Shown here piece after piece: positions 17,064-25,817 of a stretch of DNA of 64,000 bases (position 1 is the first letter of the stretch; every line of letters starts with the position of its first letter). This stretch comes from Nitratireductor sp. (GTDB lineage Bacteria; Pseudomonadota; Alphaproteobacteria; Rhizobiales; Rhizobiaceae), in assembly GCA_020637805.1 (NCBI GenBank), contig JACKJU010000002.1:1-64000 (forward strand), written 5' to 3'. Made by a program: the position numbers and the translations under genes. Below the pieces are notes generated by a model that saw only the letters and a program-made list of their open reading frames with translations, did not search any database and was not told the origin of the DNA.

Positions 17064-17987
17064 ATGACCCAGCAGGACAGCAATGCCAAACACCACACGC
17101 AGCAGCGCGATGCCGCCGCCGGAAACACTGCACCTACCCAACGTAAGCCGAAGAAGTTCTGGATTCTCTCGGATCTGCATCAGGAGTTCCCCGAATTTGC
17201 GTGGAAGCCCAAAATCATCCCCGAGCACGATGCGCTGATCCTGGCCGGTGACATTCATGTACCTTCCGCCTCCGCAATCGACTACGCAGAAACGCTCACC
17301 GACAAGCCCGTGTTCATGGTGGCGGGCAATCATGAGTACTACAATCAGGACTGGAATCTGATGATCGGCGAGGCCCGGGAGCGGGCCGCCCGGTCGCCAA
17401 ATGTCACCTTCCTCGAAGATGATCACGTCATGCTCGACGATGTACACATTCTCGGCTGCACGCTGTGGACCGATTTCCAGCTGTTTCCGTCATATCCCAA
17501 GGAAAACGTCGTGTTTCTTTGCGAGCGCGGCATGAATGACTATCGCGCCATCAAGCGGCGCGGTGAAACCAGCGGCAGGAGACGGCGCATTCGCCCTGAA
17601 CACACGCTTGCCCGCCATCAGGCTTCGCGGAAATTCCTTGAAACCGAAATGGAGTTCCTGCGCATGGCTCGAAAGATCGGGCAGGAAAAGGAACAGGACC
17701 CATCGGCGACCAGCCCATCATCACCTACCGAAAAGATCATTGTCATCACCCATCACGCGCCGCTGTTCGAATGCGTCAACCCTGAATTCGCCCATGACAT
17801 TCTTTCGGCGGCCTATGCCTCCAATCTCAACGATCTTATCGAGCGTGAACAGCCCGATCTCTGGGTATTCGGCCATACCCATATCAGCCTCGATATCCGC
17901 CACGGCAAAACCCGCATTGTCAGCAATGCCAAGGGCTACGGTTCGCAGAACCCGCTGTTCAGCCCGTCACGAGTGGTGGAGATATAG
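17064..17987 (+). CDS. Calcineurin-like metallophosphoesterase
   Basis: 307 residues. All metal-binding blocks of the calcineurin-like fold are present: SDLHQE (Asp37, His39), AGDIHV (Asp63), AGNHEYY (Asn89, His90), THHAP and FGHTHIS. The class cleaves phosphomono- or diesters, including cyclic nucleotides and nucleic acids; the substrate here is unknown. Residues 1-30 are polar and extra. A charged insert (RRRGETSGRRRRIRP region) lies between the third and fourth blocks. ATG 17064 has GGAG nine bases upstream. It lies 247 bases after the AAA+ gene on the same strand; that gap shows no gene. Confidence 0.88.
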   Translation: MTQQDSNAKHHTQQRDAAAGNTAPTQRKPKKFWILSDLHQEFPEFAWKPKIIPEHDALILAGDIHVPSASAIDYAETLTDKPVFMVAGNHEYYNQDWNLMIGEARERAARSPNVTFLEDDHVMLDDVHILGCTLWTDFQLFPSYPKENVVFLCERGMNDYRAIKRRGETSGRRRRIRPEHTLARHQASRKFLETEMEFLRMARKIGQEKEQDPSATSPSSPTEKIIVITHHAPLFECVNPEFAHDILSAAYASNLNDLIEREQPDLWVFGHTHISLDIRHGKTRIVSNAKGYGSQNPLFSPSRVVEI

Positions 17988-18309
17988 GGCAGCCACTTTT
18001 CATTAGGCGGGCTTCAATCACGAATGTAGAATCACATGGCACATCCGTAGCCTCAATGCTGCAACGCCCTTCAGGCAAACTGGCATCCCCGCGGTGTTGT
18101 TAACCCACGGTAAGGTTAATACACACGACCACTGCACATTTTTGTTGAAGAAGTCCGGCCACTGCGATCGGAAATGGCCGCTGCTTGAAAGGGGGGATGA
18201 AAACACAATTCTCCGTCGTATTTGCGAACAGATTCGTCGGCCAATGACCAAAGACGGCCTCAGGCACAAAATTCCAAAAATCTCGTCCTGGTAGCCCCGC
18301 TTCTTAACT

Positions 18310-18513
18310 TCACTGCAACCATTTAGAGTTTAAGTTTCTTTCTGCAACCAGATACCCGGTTGCAAATTGAGCGACGCCGGCGCGCTTGCCCCTCATAGTG
18401 TCGGCGAATGGCGGCTGTTCTTCGACACGAGCAGCCGCCGCCAATTTCTCTTGCCAGACAAAAAGTTCCGGGTTAATTTGATGCTGCTCGCAGAACGCTT
18501 GATCGTTCCGCAT
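18310..18513 (-). CDS. Possible short ORF, HTH-like fragment
   Basis: A 67-codon frame from ATG 18513 contains AFCEQHQINPELFVWQEKLA, which resembles the end of the helix-turn-helix of IS66-type accessory proteins (FC..H.l....f..W...L). The rest is not recognised. It may be an insertion-sequence remnant or a chance frame. The wider 18.0-18.95 kb stretch holds no other convincing gene. Confidence 0.25.
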   Translation of the reverse strand: MRNDQAFCEQHQINPELFVWQEKLAAAARVEEQPPFADTMRGKRAGVAQFATGYLVAERNLNSKWLQ

Positions 18514-18515
18514 GC

Positions 18516-18569
18516 AAACGCCTGCTGAACCCACCCACAAATGGACCCGGCAGGCGTTTTCTTTTTGTC
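18516..18569 (+). terminator. Rho-independent terminator without an obvious upstream gene
   Basis: Arms AAACGCCTGC (18516-18525) and GCAGGCGTTT (18550-18559) enclose a 24-nt loop, and the plus strand continues TCTTTTTG. This is a clean terminator for plus-strand RNA. The nearest plus-strand gene ends at 17987, more than 500 bases earlier. A GGCGGCTG/CAGCCGCC hairpin near 18410-18440 and others lie between, so a small RNA ending here is possible. Confidence 0.65.
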
Positions 18570-18956
18570 GGCCTCCACTTTCCGTCTGGTGCACAAGGCT
18601 TTCCTCATGCCGGCATCCAACGGCATTCAGGACACGCGGCTTCACATCACGGTCCGAGACAAATCGCGCGCGCCCCTCCGAAAGACCGAATGCATGAAGG
18701 CAGGGCCGGCGGTAACTTGACTTAGGCTTGCCGGGAACGGAATTTCATACACGCTCCCTGGCCGCCGGGCAGATTTTGGCGAGAACGGAACAGCTTTGTG
18801 CACATTGCGGCGATGCAGTTTGCCGCAATGCGGCTGACGATTGCGCGTTTGGCGATGCGAGAATTTGATGCCCAGATTTCTGCCATGTCGTGATGGACCC
18901 TTGCGGTCGAATAACCTAGAATTTCTGCAGTCTGATCAGTGTAGAGAGTGGTAATT

Positions 18957-19880
18957 TTGGCAAGCGGACTTTTGGCACTGCTCGATGATGTGGCCGCTCT
19001 GGTCAAGGTGACAGCGGCGTCGCTCGATGACCTGCCCGCCCAGGTATCCAAAACAACCAGCAAGGTATCCGGTATCGTTATCGACGATGCGGCAGTGACA
19101 CCCAAATATGTCGTGGGCCTCGATCCAAAACGTGAGCTCGCGATCATATGGAACATCACCAAGCGCTCGCTGATCAACAAGCTGCTAATCCTTGCTCCTC
19201 TTGCTTTGCTGCTGGGCTATTTCGCGCCGTGGATAATCACGCCGTTGCTCATGCTGGGCGGCGCTTTCCTTTGTTTTGAAGGATATGAAAAAGTTCACTC
19301 CATCTTCTCGGGTCATGGAGACAAGAACCCGGAGGGAGGGGATATCCAGGAGATATCACCCGAAGAACTGGAGCGGATTCGCACCAACAGTGCAGTGCGA
19401 ACCGATTTCATTCTTTCTGCAGAGATAGTCGCAATAACCTATTCGACTGTCGTCGGGATGCCTCTTCTTAGCCAGATCGCGGTTCTCTTCACGGTCGGTG
19501 TTGGAATCACGCTGGCGGTCTACGGTTTCGTGGGACTTCTGGTAAAGGCCGACGACATCGGTGTCTGGCTCGCCAGAAAGCGCAATGGTAACTTCACCAG
19601 AACTGTTGGCCGCGGGATCGTCAAGACCATGCCGGTTGTCTTGAAGATGCTTTCCTATATCGGTACCGCTGCAATGCTCTGGGTTGGTGCCGGGATAATT
19701 GTCCACGGCGTTCCAGTTTTTGAGGATTGGTTGCATTTGCTTGACCATGCATTGCACCTGACCGGAAACATGTCCCTGATTGTTCAGTTCCTCGTCTTGA
19801 CGATCGTTGGCCTGATCTTTGGGTTCCTGATTAACCTGCTGGTGATGCCGGTGGTCAGGCTCGCCAAACGGGTGATCTGA
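18957..19880 (+). CDS. DUF808/YedI-family inner membrane protein
   Basis: About 308 residues with several membrane helices. The start ASGLLALLDDVAALVKVTAA, then WNITKRSLINKLLILAPLAL and PLLMLGGAFLCFEGYEKV, are the signature blocks of DUF808 (E. coli YedI). Hydrophobic segments lie at about 80-110, 165-200, 230-260 and 280-305. The function of the family is unknown. TTG 18957 gives the family-typical first residues and has GAGAG before it; GTG 18948 is the alternative. It is a single gene and looks like core-genome content inside the accessory stretch. Confidence 0.88.
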   Translation: MASGLLALLDDVAALVKVTAASLDDLPAQVSKTTSKVSGIVIDDAAVTPKYVVGLDPKRELAIIWNITKRSLINKLLILAPLALLLGYFAPWIITPLLMLGGAFLCFEGYEKVHSIFSGHGDKNPEGGDIQEISPEELERIRTNSAVRTDFILSAEIVAITYSTVVGMPLLSQIAVLFTVGVGITLAVYGFVGLLVKADDIGVWLARKRNGNFTRTVGRGIVKTMPVVLKMLSYIGTAAMLWVGAGIIVHGVPVFEDWLHLLDHALHLTGNMSLIVQFLVLTIVGLIFGFLINLLVMPVVRLAKRVI

Positions 19881-20024
19881 ATCCAGTGCCGGTGAAGGTA
19901 TCGTGACGAAGCCGCTCAATCCGCGCTGGTCGGCCATTGAGTGTTCAAACGTCGTGTTGAATATCCCGATATGTAGTCCGCTTTTGATTGTACGATCGAT
20001 TTGCAGGCGATGGGTCAGCGGACG

Positions 20025-20500
20025 CCGCATTCGGAAAATCCGAATGCGGCTGCAATCTTGCTACGAAACTTCCGCTGAATATCCGCTGGCAATCCGGCCC
20101 CAAGAGCTGCCTTGCAACATTGCCTGCGTCCCCGGCAGGCCGGCCCAGATCTGGTACTATTTTGTTCCGGTCCTGTCATGTTCGGGTACAAAGCGCGGAT
20201 AACGCCGATTTGCGGACATTCCAGTTTGTCCATCTAGCAGGTCATGGCGCCCGACAAACCCAATTCGCGGTAACCCAGACAAGATGTCCAGAACGGTGAA
20301 GGTTGAGCGGCAGGCGAGGGCCCCTGCCTGCAAGAGGCGGATGCCGAACTGTCCAAGCTGGCCAGGCTGGCTTCGCCATGCTTCTTCGCCATAAAATTCA
20401 GAAAGGACGGCCCCGGGCAACAGGGGTTGAAGACACTTTCTGCAACAAACCCGTGCCTGACTGGTGATCGATACCGGACAGGCTGATCGATACCGGACAG
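20025..20500. repeat. Hairpin and tandem 17-bp repeat in the 790-bp gap before luxR
   Basis: The gap 19881-20668 has no convincing gene. A perfect hairpin lies at 20025-20049 (CCGCATTCGGA-aaa-TCCGAATGCGG). TGATCGATACCGGACAG occurs twice, at 20465-20481 and 20484-20500, 19 bp apart. The direct repeat is about 170-200 bases before the LuxR-type gene and could be a binding site for it or another regulator. Confidence 0.5.
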
Positions 20501-20668
20501 CGCTGGACAGGCAGGCAGACAGCCCCGCCGGCAATCCCGCAAGCCAACTTTCGGTAGATTTTTCCAGCTTGATGCGTCAAAGTTGCATGTGTGCGATGAG
20601 ATCCGGGATTTTGCCGGCGGGCATCGAAACGGCTCATCGCGATAGCGCCAGATAACCGGGGGTTGTTG

Positions 20669-21814
20669 ATGATCAATGATCTGCACAGAAAATCCTATGA
20701 GGCTGTTCTGGATGCCGCCAAGTGGCAGGGCGTTCTGGACGAACTCGCAAACGCCGCAGGCGCGCGGGGCGCGGCGCTCATAATGCGCGAACTTGGAAGT
20801 CCCGAGCTTCCCTACGAAGTCTCCTCGTTGTGCACGAGATACAAAAACTTCGCGCAGACCGCAGCCGGCAGGCACTACCTTGCCGAACTGTCAAGATATG
20901 AGGAGCCCGAATGGCAAGGCATTTCCGCCCTATCTCCTGGCGAGGTGTGGGTCGACACCGACCTCGGCTGTTCCCTGGCTGAGCTCTATGCGCGGCCAGA
21001 CGTGGCCTGCATGCGCGAACATATCAATGTCGCCCGGCGCATCGGTTTCAGGCTGAACGACAACAAGGCCTGGTTCGATACGATCACGCTCGGATTCGGC
21101 GAGGAATGCCTGTCAATTCCCCCGATAGCCTTCGAAACCATGAACGATGCATGGCCGCATCTGGCCAAATCGCTGGAACTTTCACGTACCTTCTCAATGC
21201 TGAGGGCGCGCTACCAGGCCGTTGTTGCTGTACTCGACCGGATTGCAATCCCGATCCTCATCCTCACAGCGAAGGGGGAGGTGCTCATCGCCAACAACCT
21301 TGCCGACGAGCTGCTGGAGGCTGCGGATGGACTTGGTACGGATACATTCGGGTATCTCAGGTGTAGCGATGGCGACAAGACACGCGAACTTCGCCAGGCA
21401 ATTTCCAAGGTCAGTCTAACTGCCGCCGGCATGGGAAGCCTTCGGGAAAAATTGATGCAGATCCCGAAGCGGTCTGGCGGCTCGGACATCTTGCTGGATA
21501 TTGCGCCGATCGCCGAATCCGGCGAACAGCTGGGAGACGCGCTGCAAGGATGCCTTATCGCGGTGACAGACCCGGACCGGCCGCTGGCATTCGACCCGCT
21601 GCGTTTTGGCGATCTCCATGGCCTCACGCCCGCTGAAAGGGAGGTCTGCGAACTGATTGTGCGCGGGCATACCACCGTCGAAATCGCCGAAATCCGCCAG
21701 GTGCGGCTGGATACAGCAAAAAACCAGGTCCGTGCTGTCCTTCAGAAGGCTGGCTGCAGATCCAGGGTGCACCTTCTTAGAAAGGTATGCCAGGTGGCGC
21801 CGCCGATCACATGA
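20669..21814 (+). CDS. LuxR-type transcriptional regulator
   Basis: About 381 residues. The C-terminal LuxR helix-turn-helix is clear: HGLTPAEREVCELIVRGHTT, then EIAEIRQVRLDTAKNQVRAV and LQKAG. The long N-terminal part has no autoinducer-binding signature that I recognise. It contains a PAS-like stretch around VLDRIAIPILILTAKGEVLI followed by NNLADELLEA. ATG 20669 follows two TTG codons; the ribosome site is weak (GGGGG). Such orphan LuxR solos act as transcriptional activators of unknown signals. No synthase gene is nearby. Tandem repeats at 20465-20500 may be its target. Confidence 0.85.
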   Translation: MINDLHRKSYEAVLDAAKWQGVLDELANAAGARGAALIMRELGSPELPYEVSSLCTRYKNFAQTAAGRHYLAELSRYEEPEWQGISALSPGEVWVDTDLGCSLAELYARPDVACMREHINVARRIGFRLNDNKAWFDTITLGFGEECLSIPPIAFETMNDAWPHLAKSLELSRTFSMLRARYQAVVAVLDRIAIPILILTAKGEVLIANNLADELLEAADGLGTDTFGYLRCSDGDKTRELRQAISKVSLTAAGMGSLREKLMQIPKRSGGSDILLDIAPIAESGEQLGDALQGCLIAVTDPDRPLAFDPLRFGDLHGLTPAEREVCELIVRGHTTVEIAEIRQVRLDTAKNQVRAVLQKAGCRSRVHLLRKVCQVAPPIT

Positions 21815-22084
21815 TCCCTGCCTCAAACGCCATGATGGAAACGGCTGGTCTGACCAGGCATATCGCCCCTAGCCCATTCGGGTCATGCAAGACGAGGCTG
21901 GATCTGAAAGTATCGGCCAGTGGGAACAGCGTGAAAGCTTGATCGATATCAAATATTGTTGATTTTGATAATTGATCCTGATCTAGAAACTGGCGTTAAT
22001 CATAATAATCAGTTCATGTTGATATTTATACTCAAACTATTAACCTAACGCTGCGGCAAGGGTTGTGTCTTGGAGTTTGTTGAA

Positions 22085-22339
22085 ATGGACTCAGTTGAAA
22101 TGGACTCAGTTGAAATCATTTTGCATCACCTGCAAAGGGGCGACGAAATCCTGTTCGGTCGATCCCATAACGGCCGCTCAAAGATCAAGATCAAGTATGG
22201 TCCGCTAAGACTTCTGACCAAGCGGGTCCAGGTCGACGAAAAAACGATGGGCGAGATAAAGAACGCAATCCGGGAAGGCCGGCGCGTTCGTCAGGAATGC
22301 GGCCGCTCGAAACCGGCCGAAAAGACGGGAAAGTTCTGA
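22085..22339 (+). CDS. Hypothetical protein with duplicated N-terminal pentapeptide
   Basis: From ATG 22085 the 84-residue product begins MDSVEMDSVEIILHHLQRGD: the 15-bp unit ATGGACTCAGTTGAA is duplicated, so ATG 22100 is an equal start. The rest is basic (GRSHNGRSKIKIKYGP, KRVQVDEKTM). GGAG lies about nine bases before the first ATG. The preceding 21815-22084 is AT-rich and probably the promoter. No domain is recognised. Confidence 0.5.
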   Translation: MDSVEMDSVEIILHHLQRGDEILFGRSHNGRSKIKIKYGPLRLLTKRVQVDEKTMGEIKNAIREGRRVRQECGRSKPAEKTGKF

Positions 22340-22411
22340 CGCCGGCTTTCAAGACTGTAGAACGTCACGCGGTAGTGCGTTCGGTTGGTCTTGTGCACGA
22401 TCCGCCTGATC

Positions 22412-22906
22412 TCAATTCAGTTTCTGAGGCCGCTCAAGGTTGACGGAATTGCGATTGGCCATCATGTCGATCGTTGTCTTGATCCCGGCAAGCTGGTCCG
22501 GATTGATGACAAAACCGAGTTGTCCACCGACTGCTGCCTGGAAGGCAAATACAAGGTTTCCTTCCTTCGAAAATCCGATCTCCCACCTGCTTGCCTTGAT
22601 CGTGCGTACCGAACCGGAGCTGCCCAGACTGTTGTCGGCCTTCGGCATTGCCGCAAGACAGGAAAGGAGCAGGGAGAAGACATCATCCTTGCCAATTTCC
22701 AGGACGAAATCGGACGCCGGTTCGCTTGTGCATTTCAACGATACGGAGCCATCTTCGCCGGCATGAAACCCTGAAATCGAGCGCACACTGATCTTTGGGA
22801 ATTTTGCTTCCATGAAGAACTGTAGCTCCGATCCTGGTGACCTTGGTTGAAACATGACGCGTTCCCGCAACATGCCGTCGACAGCGAATTCAAGGCAATT
22901 TGCCAA
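22412..22906 (-). CDS. Hypothetical protein
   Basis: 164 residues from TTG 22906, which has GGAAAG a few bases upstream. The sequence alternates polar and hydrophobic stretches (FFMEAKFPKISVRSISGFHA, FVLEIGKDDVFSLLLSCLAA), suggesting a beta-rich soluble fold. No motif is known to me. It converges with the 22085 gene and diverges from the Xre/RES pair. The composition is like that of true genes on this strand, and no competing frame is better. Confidence 0.5.
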   Translation of the reverse strand: MANCLEFAVDGMLRERVMFQPRSPGSELQFFMEAKFPKISVRSISGFHAGEDGSVSLKCTSEPASDFVLEIGKDDVFSLLLSCLAAMPKADNSLGSSGSVRTIKASRWEIGFSKEGNLVFAFQAAVGGQLGFVINPDQLAGIKTTIDMMANRNSVNLERPQKLN

Positions 22907-23097
22907 AGCTTTCCGTTCCGTTCAAGCATGGCTAGCCCTATGCTTGATCCTGCAGGATGAAGGTAGCGAAAGCGACCTCTAAATCTGCTTGTTGAGGCTA
23001 TCCGTGAATTGGCACGATAGCTACTCCAGGCGCGTTTTCCGGTCATTGCTGCTGACCGCTGACTTGGGAAACTTCATGGGGTACGATACTGCAATGA

Positions 23098-23112
23098 CAG
23101 GTTGGAAACCTG
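23098..23112 (+). promoter_or_regulatory. Palindrome upstream of the Xre/RES pair
   Basis: CAGGTTGGAAACCTG has perfect 6-bp arms with a 3-bp centre and lies 30 bases before the antitoxin start. It is the likely autoregulatory site of the Xre antitoxin. Confidence 0.5.
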
Positions 23113-23142
23113 GCAGGTAAAATGGGTGCTTGGGGAGAGGAA

Positions 23143-23532
23143 ATGGACCACGAGGAAGATGCTGCTTCGTTGGATGGCCTTGGCGGGCCGGCCTTGCAGG
23201 CCTTTTTCAGGCTGGCCGATATCTGGGATCTCACTCCCAAGGAGCAAATGGTGCTGCTGGGAGTGACGGCGCGCTCGACCTTCTACAAGTGGAAGCAAAA
23301 TCAGGACATTCACATATCGCGCGATACAATTGAGCGTGTCTCCTATCTCCTCGGCATCTACAAGGCGCTTCAGATACTGCTTCCTGGCGAGCGGTCTGCC
23401 GATGCTTGGCTTCGAAAACCCAACTCCGCTCCTCTGTTTGCAGGCGGTTCTGCGCTGGACCGCATGCTCGGAGGCAATGTTTCTGACCTCTATGTCGTAC
23501 GCAATTACCTCGATGCCGAACTCAACGGGTAA
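23143..23532 (+). CDS. Xre/MbcA/ParS-type antitoxin (DUF2384)
   Basis: About 129 residues. The helix-turn-helix part is LADIWDLTPKEQMVLLGVTA and RSTFYKWKQN. The C-terminal toxin-binding domain of the MbcA/ParS class follows: VSYLLGIYKALQILLPGERS, then ADAWLRKPNSAPLFAGGSAL and VRNYLDAEL. It neutralises the RES toxin and represses the operon. ATG 23143 is preceded by GGGGAGAGG; ATG 23122 is possible but has a poorer site. The last 20 bases overlap the toxin gene. Confidence 0.9.
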   Translation: MDHEEDAASLDGLGGPALQAFFRLADIWDLTPKEQMVLLGVTARSTFYKWKQNQDIHISRDTIERVSYLLGIYKALQILLPGERSADAWLRKPNSAPLFAGGSALDRMLGGNVSDLYVVRNYLDAELNG

Positions 23533-24250
23533 ATCAGGACCATCACTTTCAGTTAGCCGGGTGGATTGGTTTCCCTGCTATCGGGCGACACCCGGCGAAA
23601 CGGATGACGAACGTCTGTTTGCGAGGCTTGCTGATCCGTCGGGTTTGGAAGAACTGGCGAAGATCGAGGCGTTGACCAATCCACTCTCCCGTTTCCGCTC
23701 AGGCTCGGTTCGCCTGCTGCCTGAAGCTGTTCAGGCTGACGAAGACTTGGCTTTCGTGGCCCAGCTTCCATTAATTCTGGTTCGCGACAGCCGATCACGC
23801 TTCGACGATGAAGCCTGTGGTGTTTGGTATGGTGGCAGTTCGATTGTGACAGCAATCGCGGAATCCATCCCCTACCGGGAAAGGTTTCTGGCTGCAACGA
23901 ATGAGGCGCCCGGCGATATTCAACTGACCGTTTACGCGGCCACCCTGGTGAGCAACTTGCACGACTTGCGCGGCAGGAGGCATGAGTTCCCCGAACTGTT
24001 CAATGCAGATGATCGCGGTCCCGCACAGGAACTGGTTTCAAACTTGCGCCACATCGATAGTCAGGGAATTGCCTATGAGAGCAATTGCGATCCGGGTGGC
24101 GAATGTGTAGCTCTTTTCCGGACCGATATTCTTCGGAATATCCGGTTGGTTGGCCAATTTCGCGGCCTTTGGGACGGGCATCGGATCGTCAGGGTTCTTG
24201 GTCCCGGTCAGGAAGGCAATGAAGATGAATGGGTGCAAATATGGCCATGA
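23513..24250 (+). CDS. RES-domain toxin
   Basis: About 245 residues. RES toxins paired with Xre antitoxins degrade NAD+ (by hydrolysis or phosphorolysis). Family blocks are WFPCYRATPG with the conserved Arg, the NPLSRFRSG region, ACGVWYGGSSIVTAIAES with Tyr and Glu, and a C-terminal Asp/Trp-rich end. ATG 23513 lies 20 bases inside the antitoxin gene. The frame is open upstream to 23330, but that part is only the shadow of the antitoxin. The length is within the family range. It is followed without a gap by a secreted nuclease-fold gene. Confidence 0.85.
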   Translation: MPNSTGKSGPSLSVSRVDWFPCYRATPGETDDERLFARLADPSGLEELAKIEALTNPLSRFRSGSVRLLPEAVQADEDLAFVAQLPLILVRDSRSRFDDEACGVWYGGSSIVTAIAESIPYRERFLAATNEAPGDIQLTVYAATLVSNLHDLRGRRHEFPELFNADDRGPAQELVSNLRHIDSQGIAYESNCDPGGECVALFRTDILRNIRLVGQFRGLWDGHRIVRVLGPGQEGNEDEWVQIWP

Positions 24251-24732
24251 ATGCCATGGGTTTGCCGCAGGCAAGCCGCTGGACGTTGAAAATTGCAGGC
24301 CTTCGACCGTATTCCGGCTTTGGATTGCTGGTTCTGGCCTTTCTTGGAAGCCCGCTGGCAGCGCATTGCGGGAACTTCGAAGTCATTGACAGTGCGACTG
24401 TTTCAGTCGATGGCGCCTACTACCGCCTTTCTGGAATAAATTCGGTACCGGAGGGGCGCGAATGCAAGGCTGAAATGGACGCCTTTGAACCCTGCGATCA
24501 GCTTGCTGTGAAACTTCTGTCGCAACTGGGAACCAATGCCGAAATCTCGTGCGAACCAATGGGCGATACCGGCTATGGCCTGGTTCTCGCCCAATGCCTC
24601 ACCACTGATGGAAAGAATATTGCCGCAGTTCTGGTGCGCAGTGGTCTCGCCTTGTCTGAAAATACTTACTTCAGTGCCGAGCAGCAACGCGCGAAATCCG
24701 ATCGTGCCGGTATATGGGGGCTGCATCAGTAG
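24229..24732 (+). CDS. Secreted thermonuclease-fold (SNase-like) protein
   Basis: Up to 167 residues. A signal-peptide-like stretch (FGLLVLAFLGSPLAAHC) precedes an SNase-like domain: FEVIDSATVSVDGAYYRLSG, then NSVPEGRECKAEMDAF, GYGLVLAQCL, LVRSGLALSENTYF and AKSDRAGIWG. These are the usual strands of the family. Whether all catalytic Arg/Glu residues remain is not clear, so it may be a nuclease or only a binding fold. ATGs at 24229, 24241 and 24247 are all possible; the first two lie in the 3' end of the RES gene. A perfect GGCCGACGTCGGCC palindrome follows the stop at 24736-24749. Confidence 0.75.
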   Translation: MGANMAMNAMGLPQASRWTLKIAGLRPYSGFGLLVLAFLGSPLAAHCGNFEVIDSATVSVDGAYYRLSGINSVPEGRECKAEMDAFEPCDQLAVKLLSQLGTNAEISCEPMGDTGYGLVLAQCLTTDGKNIAAVLVRSGLALSENTYFSAEQQRAKSDRAGIWGLHQ

Positions 24733-24841
24733 GCTGGCCGACGTCGGCCGCGCATGGCCATACTTCATCGCAATGAATTCGTGCTATCTTGTCAGCCGAC
24801 AGTGTCACTGATCCGGCAACGCGACTGCCAGGTAATCCGCT

Positions 24842-25750
24842 TTAGGGGGCGAGCGACTGATCTTTCCCGCTGAAGTCGATGCGTGACAGCAGATCCAGAA
24901 AAATGCGAAGCCGTGGGGCAAGATGGCGATTCAATGGATAGCTGACGGTTACCGTCTCTGGCCATGGTGGTGCCTCGGCAAATAAAACCACGAGATCCCC
25001 CCTTCTTATGTGGACTTCGGCAATGAATCTCGGAATCTGGGTTATGCCAAGTCCGGAAAGTGCGCCTGCAAGCCGAATCTCGCAGGAGCTGGAATCGAAT
25101 ATCTTGGACATTGTCCGATAGACGCGTGTTCCATAAACCTCAAAGGCAATGGCTTCGCTGTTGCTGGAAGGATCGGCGGATGAACCAATCAGTCTGTGAC
25201 CTTTGAAATCGTCCAGGGTGGCGGGCATTCCGTAGCGTTCCAGATAGGAGGGAGAAGCAACCGTCACAGCCGGAACCCCGCCCAGATCCAGCGAACTCAG
25301 CCGTTCATCCTTGATATTTCCCAGGCGAATTGCGCAGTCGAGATTGGCACTTATGAACTCGGCATCAGGATTGCCGCTCGAAAAATCCAGGTTGAGACCG
25401 GGATTTGCGGTGAGGAAGTGCGGCATTTGCGGCATTACGAAATGCCTGGCAAGCGCAGGATCAATGTCAACTCGCAGGTTTCCGGCGGGGGAACCGCCGA
25501 TGAATATGGCCTGCGCATCTTCTACTTGCTGGACGACCGCTCTGCACCGTCTGGCCCAGGCGACACCCTCAACCGTTGGCTCGACGGTTCCGGTAGCACG
25601 TGCCAGCAACCGTGTGCCCAGGCGTTCTTCAGCTTTTTTTACTGCCGCAGTGACGGTGGAAAGCGGAATACCAAGGGCATCGCTTGCCTCCTTGAAACTC
25701 ATGGTTTCAACGATCTGGGCGAAGATCTCCATCTCCTTTAGCCTGTCCAT
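24842..25750 (-). CDS. LysR-family transcriptional regulator
   Basis: 302 residues. The winged helix-turn-helix is at the N-terminus (MEIFAQIVETMSFKEASDAL, IPLSTVTAAVKKAEERLG), and the LysR substrate-binding domain follows with the typical start GNLRVDIDPALARHFVMPQM. It lies 67 bases downstream of the polysaccharide polymerase gene on the same strand, so it may be read through from that unit. LysR proteins usually regulate a divergent gene, but here the divergent side is the polymerase's own 3' end, so the target is not evident. Confidence 0.92.
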   Translation of the reverse strand: MDRLKEMEIFAQIVETMSFKEASDALGIPLSTVTAAVKKAEERLGTRLLARATGTVEPTVEGVAWARRCRAVVQQVEDAQAIFIGGSPAGNLRVDIDPALARHFVMPQMPHFLTANPGLNLDFSSGNPDAEFISANLDCAIRLGNIKDERLSSLDLGGVPAVTVASPSYLERYGMPATLDDFKGHRLIGSSADPSSNSEAIAFEVYGTRVYRTMSKIFDSSSCEIRLAGALSGLGITQIPRFIAEVHIRRGDLVVLFAEAPPWPETVTVSYPLNRHLAPRLRIFLDLLSRIDFSGKDQSLAP

Positions 25751-25817
25751 TTCAAGGGATTTCCTTTCTTGCCCTGCACATGAACATATTCTGCCGGGGA
25801 CGCAAAATGCTGGCTGG

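Noticed and set aside
18722..19180. Minus-strand frame with an integrase-like stretch (ILGYSTARV) opposite the DUF808 gene
   Set aside because: Half of it is antisense to a clear gene, and no catalytic boxes are found.
20157..20875. Long minus-strand frames between DUF808 and LuxR
   Set aside because: They are antisense to, or shadows of, the LuxR region and its repeats, with cysteine- and arginine-rich low-quality composition.
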